Below, piece after piece: positions 62,696-64,000 of a stretch of 64,000 bases of DNA. Location of the stretch: the NCBI GenBank assembly GCA_004793585.1, contig SRZB01000005.1:1-64000 (forward strand). The letters run 5' to 3'. Source of the stretch: Hominisplanchenecus murintestinalis (GTDB lineage: Bacteria; Bacillota; Clostridia; Lachnospirales; Lachnospiraceae). A program made the translations under genes and the position numbers. How positions within the stretch are numbered: the first letter of the stretch is position 1; each line of letters starts with the position of its first letter. The notes beneath the pieces were generated by a model. It had not been told where the DNA came from, searched no databases, and saw nothing but the letters and a program-made list of their open reading frames with translations.

Positions 62696-64000
62696 ATGAA
62701 AGAGAAAAGACATGTTATTTCTGTGAGTAATGAGTCAGGCGCGGCGCTGGAACAAGAATTTAGCGAACGCCGCGCGGGGAAAAAGTTTCGCAGTCTGCGA
62801 AGAGGCGCGTGGATTGGATTTCTGCTGTTATTTTGCTGTCTGTATGCTTTACCTGTAAAAGCTGCCGGGATGACGCTTGAACAGCTGCAGCAGAAATATC
62901 CCAACGGGGCTTATTGGAATCATTATAAGGCCTCAGGGCATGGTGATAGTCAATGCTATGGAGCCTGCGATAATCCGGACGGTTATACATGGAGCCCATG
63001 CCAGATACATGGAGGCGTGGCGGCTATGGGACGGGCAGACTGTAATAATTTCTATAAATATGGATATAGCCAGCAGTGCTGCGGGTTCGTGCGTAAGCTG
63101 GCAGATGACGTGTACGGGCAGAACTGCAAAGAATGGGGAGCGACCTGGGATGTTAATGCCATCAAGCCCGGAGATATAATTTCTTACAGCAACCACTGGG
63201 TTATGGTTATTGGCGTATCGGGAAATACGGTAACTTTTGGAGAGTGTAATTACCATGCGCATTATACAGAGTGCCCATGCTGTAACTGTAAGATCAAATG
63301 GGGACGTCAGATGAGCAAAGGAGAACTCAGGAAGAAAGGAGCAAAGATTTATTCTGCCCCCTATACGCTGCCGACTGTTTCCGGTTCTGCGCCTGCGGCG
63401 CCGGGAACGGTATCAGCCGCTGTAAATGATATGGGAATCGGCGACGCCCTAAACGTCAGCTGGAGCGTGGCTTTGGGAGCATCTTCCTATAGGGTGGATT
63501 TGCGCTGTGCAGCAAATGCAGCTTTAAACCAGTCAAAGGAAGTATTTGGAACTGGGACAGCTTTTAGCGTTTCCGGCGCCGGGACATATCAAGTGACAGT
63601 TTACGCTAAAAATGCTTATGGCACCAGTGGCGGGAAGACGTCCGGTAATATAACAGTGCATGGAAATGTAACGGTTACGTGGCAGGATTTTGACGGAAGC
63701 AGCCTGAAAACCCAGAGTGTAAAATGGGGAGGAAATGCTTCTGCGCCCGGTACGCCGGCCAGGGAGGGATATACATTTCAGAGTTGGAGCAGTGATGGCA
63801 AGAGTGTAAAAGAAGATACGGTTATTACGGCAAACTATCAGATTAATTCCTATGTTGTTACGTTTATGGACTATGAGGGAAATACGGTTGGAAGGCCGCA
63901 GAAAGTGAACTACGGAAGCGCCGCTGTTCCGCCGGAAGGAATTCCGGCAAAGCCGGGGTATATTTTCACAGGCTGGAATTCAGACGAATATCTGTGCGTG
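62696..64000 (+). CDS. Secreted CHAP/NlpC-like surface protein, 3' end beyond the window
   Basis: The frame is open for 435 codons to the window edge. An N-terminal basic segment leads to a membrane or signal helix (about 42-60). A cysteine-rich hydrolase-like domain (about 65-220) follows, with QQCCGFVRKLADDVYG (likely catalytic Cys) and NHWVMVIGV (likely catalytic His), the arrangement of CHAP/NlpC-P60 peptidases that cut peptidoglycan peptides. It has extra Cys pairs (ECPCCNCK) that may form disulfides or bind metal. Then come an Fn3-like domain (about 230-325) and InlB-type B-repeats (VTWQDFDGSSL..., VTFMDYEGNTVG...). AAGGAGAG precedes the ATG. It is probably a large cell-surface protein or autolysin. 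Confidence 0.82.
   Translation, partial: MKEKRHVISVSNESGAALEQEFSERRAGKKFRSLRRGAWIGFLLLFCCLYALPVKAAGMTLEQLQQKYPNGAYWNHYKASGHGDSQCYGACDNPDGYTWSPCQIHGGVAAMGRADCNNFYKYGYSQQCCGFVRKLADDVYGQNCKEWGATWDVNAIKPGDIISYSNHWVMVIGVSGNTVTFGECNYHAHYTECPCCNCKIKWGRQMSKGELRKKGAKIYSAPYTLPTVSGSAPAAPGTVSAAVNDMGIGDALNVSWSVALGASSYRVDLRCAANAALNQSKEVFGTGTAFSVSGAGTYQVTVYAKNAYGTSGGKTSGNITVHGNVTVTWQDFDGSSLKTQSVKWGGNASAPGTPAREGYTFQSWSSDGKSVKEDTVITANYQINSYVVTFMDYEGNTVGRPQKVNYGSAAVPPEGIPAKPGYIFTGWNSDEYLCV

Noticed and set aside
1-64000. CRISPR arrays, tRNA or rRNA genes, complete insertion sequences or prophage modules
   Set aside because: I looked through the intergenic spaces and saw no regularly spaced repeats, cloverleaf sequences, transposases or phage structural genes.

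Overview
The window looks like chromosome from a gut Lachnospiraceae (Clostridia, Bacillota). This rests on its moderate GC content, strong AGGAGG ribosome binding sites, a large Gram-positive SRP RNA, the sua5-ywlE-upp-comEB gene order, and very large secreted glycosidases ending in lysine-rich Fn3-like modules. Species cannot be named from the sequence alone. Most of the window is ordinary chromosome. There are two full copies and one remnant of a small transposable element, and one AT-rich accessory patch near the right end.

Layout. 1-430: a highly structured non-coding stretch, cut by the window edge. 0.5-14.6 kb: two tandem GH29 alpha-L-fucosidases and a third secreted clan GH-A glycosidase, with an intracellular TPR/P-loop protein between them. 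This suggests a host-glycan or plant-glycan forager. 14.7-18.2 kb: an IS66-type MITE, an IbrA/IbrB pair (PP-loop enzyme plus ParB-like protein), a TetR regulator and a small broken gene. 18.4-22.5 kb: cell-wall enzymes (GH18/SH3 protein, CwlD-like amidase, GH3 hexosaminidase). 22.6-26.7 kb: threonylcarbamoyl-AMP synthase, a catalytically dead LMW phosphatase homologue, upp, dCMP deaminase, an Rrf2 regulator and purine nucleoside phosphorylase. 26.7-36.0 kb: a two-component system divergent from an operon of a beta-propeller/solute-binding lipoprotein fusion, two MalF/MalG-type permeases, an HlyD-like adaptor and an FtsX/MacB-like protein, with no ATPase. Direct 11-bp repeats in the shared intergenic region probably bind the response regulator.

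36-49.8 kb: DegV, a LacI regulator, a second MITE copy, SRP RNA, thioredoxin, a homocysteine methyltransferase, an MMPL exporter with a secreted coiled-coil repeat partner under a promoter with two TetR-type operators, an S1-domain protein, a cobalamin adenosyltransferase, a PTS IIC-like membrane protein, YqeY and RlmD. 49.9-58.1 kb: a cytoplasmic hybrid PAS histidine kinase, then an aldonate operon (GntP permease, IlvD/Edd-family dehydratase, KDPG aldolase, PfkB sugar kinase) that together would take an aldonate to pyruvate and glyceraldehyde-3-phosphate. 58.2-64 kb: an AAA-ATPase/PD-(D/E)XK protein, a DUF3788 remnant, an AT-rich operon of three exported proteins (one a membrane-anchored trigger-factor-like chaperone lacking its PPIase domain), and the start of a secreted cysteine-rich CHAP/NlpC-like surface protein that runs off the window.

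The best candidates for something undescribed are the ATPase-less propeller/ABC/HlyD/FtsX operon with its two-component system, the IbrAB pair with a palindrome in its leader, the PPIase-less exported trigger factor, the double-mutant LMW phosphatase, and the IS66-type MITE with perfect 8-bp target duplications.
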